Of a DNA stretch of 15,180 nucleotides, positions 13,321 to 15,180 are shown piece after piece. The DNA is from Methanomassiliicoccaceae archaeon UBA480 (GTDB lineage Archaea; Thermoplasmatota; Thermoplasmata; Methanomassiliicoccales; Methanomethylophilaceae). Each line of letters begins with the position of its first letter. The stretch's first letter is position 1. Where the stretch lies: the NCBI GenBank assembly GCA_002506425.1, contig DAXO01000047.1:1-15180 (forward strand), in the 5' to 3' direction. A program made the position numbers and the translations under genes. The notes under the pieces were generated by a model. It worked only from the letters and a program-made list of their open reading frames with translations. It had not been told where the DNA came from and searched no databases.

Positions 13321-13869
13321 TCAGAGGTCGAATCCCATCTCCGCGATCCTGAGACGCGGGCGCTGGCTCTCGAGATAGTGGTACACCGTGGCGTGCTCGC
13401 TGCCCTGGAGGATGAGCTCCACGGCGTGCTTGGCCACGGGAAGGCTTATGGAGTTGCCGATGAGTCCGACGGTGTTGCCGTAGATCACCATGTCGCATCC
13501 GGTCAGGTCCTCGATTATGCGGCGGGTCTTCCCGTCCTTGCCGATGAGCCTGCCGCGTATCCTGGCCATCTGATTGGACCTCTCTCCGACGAACTCCTTG
13601 AGGTCGACGACCTCCAGGTACTCGTCGTCTTCGAAGAGCCTCATGGCCTTGTCGGGGTTGAATCCCCTTCCGACGGCCTTGACGACGTCCATGAGCTGCA
13701 GGGCCTTCAGAGGGTCCTCCAGCTCCACGTCGTCGTGGAGGATGACCTCGCCCTCCTCCGTGTCTATGTCGATCTTTATTCCGGAGATGTCCTGGAGGGT
13801 CTTCTTGACCTCTCCCTTCTTGCCGATGAGCGTGCCCACTCTGTCCGAGGGCACTCTGATGGATCTCAT
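13321..13869 (-). CDS. KH-domain RNA-binding protein (archaeal Dim2/Pno1-like)
   Basis: The 182-residue protein has two KH domains. The first carries GKKG in VGTLIGKKGEVKKTLQDISGIKIDI (11-35). The second carries GKDG in IRGRLIGKDGKTRRIIEDLTGCDMVIYGNTVGLIG (104-138). This two-KH architecture with the IGN/VGLIG segment is the archaeal relative of eukaryotic Dim2/Pno1, which binds the 3' end of small-subunit rRNA and recruits Dim1. An archaeal homologue has also been crystallised with eIF2alpha. ATG 13869 overlaps the RIO1 TGA (ATGA), and the purine-rich end of the RIO1 gene provides its ribosome binding site. The 336 open codons further upstream are RIO1 DNA read out of frame. Confidence 0.92.
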   Translation of the reverse strand: MRSIRVPSDRVGTLIGKKGEVKKTLQDISGIKIDIDTEEGEVILHDDVELEDPLKALQLMDVVKAVGRGFNPDKAMRLFEDDEYLEVVDLKEFVGERSNQMARIRGRLIGKDGKTRRIIEDLTGCDMVIYGNTVGLIGNSISLPVAKHAVELILQGSEHATVYHYLESQRPRLRIAEMGFDL

Positions 13870-14666
13870 TCCTCTTCCTCCTCTTCGTCCTCGTCCTTCC
13901 CGTTGACGGTCTCCTCGAAGACGACCTTGTCGTCTATGACATCCGCGCCCCTCTTCCTGAAGAACGCATTGATGTTGCGTATGTCCCTCTCCAGGAGTTC
14001 CTTCGCGTTGTAGTTGTCCGTGGTCATGGCCTGGCCGACGTCGATCATGATCGGCTGGCCGTCGGACATCAGGATGTTGTATTCGCTGAGGTCCCCGTGG
14101 ACCAGATGCGCGTCCTTCCATCCGTCGATGATGAATGAGACGACCTCGTCGTATGTGTCGGTCGGGTCGTCTAGGACGACGTCCTTCAGCTGGGGCGCTG
14201 GCCCGGACTCGTCGCCTATGAACTCCATGAGGAGGCAGTTGTGCTGGAATGTGATGGGCTCCGGGACCGGGATGCCGGCCTCGGCGTACCTGGCGAGGTT
14301 CTTGAACTCCTTGTTGACCCAGGTGTAGATCATGCGCCATCTGTTGCCGGTTATGCCCCTGAATCTGGGGTCCCCCTCGATGTACTTGGCCACGCGCTTG
14401 AACGTGGACGTGGATGTCCTGAATATTTTCAGGGCCATCCCGTCTCCGTCCTCGTCGGTGGCGTAGAAGACGTTGCCCTCCTTCCCGGTCGATATGGGAT
14501 AGTGGACTACGTCGATGTATCCCGACGTCATGAGGTCGTAGATCGTGAGCAGCGTCTTCCTGTCGAAGACCTCCCCGTCGGTCTGGCGCTCGTCGCCGGT
14601 CTTGTTGGTCTTGAGAGCGTCCACATGCCTCTCGAGGTACGCGTACGCCTCCTCGTAGGAGGTCAT
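13866..14666 (-). CDS. rio1: RIO1 family serine/threonine protein kinase
   Basis: The 266-residue atypical kinase has ATP loop STGKEGNVF (59-67), catalytic Lys in MALKIFR (Lys 80), RIO1-type STSTFKRVAKYIEGDPRFRG (85-104), hinge LLMEFIG (145-151), catalytic loop HGDLSEYNIL (190-199, Asp 192) and metal-binding IDVGQAM (208-214, Asp 209). It ends in an acidic DEDEEEEEE tail. RIO kinases act as ATPase switches in maturation of the small ribosomal subunit. The start at ATG 14666 has only a weak AAGGG upstream, 9 bases after the aIF1A TGA. The codons of the acidic tail also form purine-rich ribosome-binding sequence for the KH gene that follows. Confidence 0.95.
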   Translation of the reverse strand: MTSYEEAYAYLERHVDALKTNKTGDERQTDGEVFDRKTLLTIYDLMTSGYIDVVHYPISTGKEGNVFYATDEDGDGMALKIFRTSTSTFKRVAKYIEGDPRFRGITGNRWRMIYTWVNKEFKNLARYAEAGIPVPEPITFQHNCLLMEFIGDESGPAPQLKDVVLDDPTDTYDEVVSFIIDGWKDAHLVHGDLSEYNILMSDGQPIMIDVGQAMTTDNYNAKELLERDIRNINAFFRKRGADVIDDKVVFEETVNGKDEDEEEEEE

Positions 14667-14675
14667 GGGAACCCT

Positions 14676-15005
14676 TCAGAAGATATCCAGGTTCTTCGGG
14701 ACCTTGCCCCTCTTGCTGAGGTTGACGGCCTGGGTGCGGGTGTACCTGAAGCGGACGTCGCATTTGTCCGGCTGGAAATCCCACACGGACACGATGAGCA
14801 GGTCGCCCTCTCTTATCCACATCCTTTTCTTGATCTTCCCGGGGATGCGTCCCACGCGGGAGACGCCGTCCTCGCACATGACCTTGATCTTGGATGCGCC
14901 GAGCAGCTGGTCGGCTATCCCGAACATCTCGTTCTCCTTGATATTCGGCAAGCGGACACGTGTCACATCCGCATCTGGGCTCTCCAGCGGCTGGTTATCG
15001 ACCAT
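14676..15005 (-). CDS. eif1A: Translation initiation factor aIF-1A
   Basis: This 109-residue S1/OB-fold factor helps place initiator tRNA and mRNA on the small subunit. Family blocks are VTRVRLPNIKENEMFGIADQLLGASKIKVMCEDGVSRVGRIPGKIKKRMWIREGDLLIVSVWDFQPDKCDVRFRYTRTQAVNLSKRG, present without gaps. Two ATGs compete, at 15029 (117 residues) and 15005. The TATA box centred at 15046 places transcription start near 15018-15022, downstream of the first ATG. The second ATG has GAGTGA at 15016-15011, 5 bases before it. I therefore prefer 15005. It heads a tight minus-strand operon that continues through RIO1 to KsgA. Confidence 0.93.
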   Translation of the reverse strand: MVDNQPLESPDADVTRVRLPNIKENEMFGIADQLLGASKIKVMCEDGVSRVGRIPGKIKKRMWIREGDLLIVSVWDFQPDKCDVRFRYTRTQAVNLSKRGKVPKNLDIF

Positions 15006-15041
15006 AGCTATCACTCTTGGATTCGCCATGAAGAGGAGTAG

Positions 15042-15050
15042 TATTTAAAA
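15042..15050 (-). promoter_or_regulatory. TATA box of the aIF1A-ksgA operon
   Basis: The minus strand reads TTTTAAATA, the same nine bases as the NCS2 permease promoter. At the spacing seen there (24 bases from centre to start), transcription would begin near 15022 and would exclude the upstream ATG at 15029. With gene gaps of at most 10 bases down to ksgA, this is probably the main promoter for eight genes. Confidence 0.65.
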
Positions 15051-15163
15051 GGTTTGTGAAAAACATGTGCAATCCGATGTTTCTATAGGCGTGCTCTAAT
15101 CGTGGATGCAGTAGGTTCATTGATATCCATTCACAGCATATCCCCTGTCGGAGGACGAGAGAA

Positions 15164-15180
15164 ATGAAAGCGCTGCCGAT
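15164..15180 (+). CDS. Possible start of a divergent gene, cut by the window end
   Basis: An ATG at 15164 is followed by AAAGCGCTGCCG (MKALP) and preceded, at 9 bases, by GGAGG (15150-15154). Only five codons are visible, so no product can be named. The stretch 15052-15149 before it carries no recognisable gene. It may hold the promoter, for example TCTATAGG near 15082, but I see nothing decisive. Confidence 0.3.

Noticed and set aside
1..15180. CRISPR array, complete insertion sequence, integrase or defence island
   Set aside because: No regularly spaced repeats, terminal inverted repeats around a transposase, integrase motifs or nuclease/helicase genes of known defence systems were seen. 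The genes are mostly core archaeal functions.

Overview
The window looks like chromosomal DNA of a GC-rich euryarchaeon. The gene content (aIF1A, RIO1, Pus10, L21e, L15e, RpoF/Rpb4, DUF655, Dim1/KsgA, family B DNA polymerase), TATA boxes at leaderless spacing and GGTG/GAGTGA-type ribosome binding sites are all archaeal. Thermoplasmatota, for example a Methanomassiliicoccales-like methanogen, is my best guess. That is inference; no gene here proves the lineage. Coding density is high and no gene-free stretch exceeds about 190 bases.

Layout. Positions 1-156 hold no convincing gene but contain nested inverted repeats that could be part of a structured RNA. A TauE/SafE permease and a small DUF1634 membrane protein form a translationally coupled pair on the minus strand (1235-157). 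They diverge from an NCS2 nucleobase permease (+, 1321-2637) and share a TTTAAA promoter with it. A ThiI-like THUMP protein with a degraded PP-loop follows (+, 2651-3481). It converges on L15e (-, 4242-3613), with a hairpin for each gene between them. A promoter-rich AT patch then leads into an orphan zinc-ribbon/HTH protein that resembles a transposase N-terminus (+, 4430-4891).

A minus-strand replication and nucleotide group follows: YchF-like GTPase (8891-7704), DNA polymerase B (7698-5290) and a MazG-like pyrophosphohydrolase (from 5280). Upstream of it lies a regulated module: a YczE/DUF6198 membrane protein and a MarR regulator, with a perfect 22-bp palindromic operator just before the membrane gene. 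Upstream again is a tightly packed eight-gene translation and ribosome-biogenesis operon running aIF1A, RIO1, KH protein (Dim2/Pno1-like), Pus10, L21e, RpoF, DUF655, KsgA (15005 to about 10083). A possible divergent gene begins at 15164.

How the genes work together. The big operon combines translation initiation, small-subunit maturation (RIO1, the KH protein and KsgA/Dim1 are late pre-40S factors in eukaryotes), tRNA pseudouridylation and an RNA polymerase subunit. The YczE-MarR pair looks like an autoregulated membrane-export or stress unit appended to it.

Odd points. All 16 genes with a secure end use TGA. The three genes that overrun their expected ends (KsgA, YczE, MazG) are also the ones whose nearest stops are not in frame. 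That suggests single-base indels, real or from assembly, or true fusions. I found no clear new defence or mobile system. The best leads are the MarR operator with its overlapping open frames, the inactive ThiI homologue and the structured element at the left edge.
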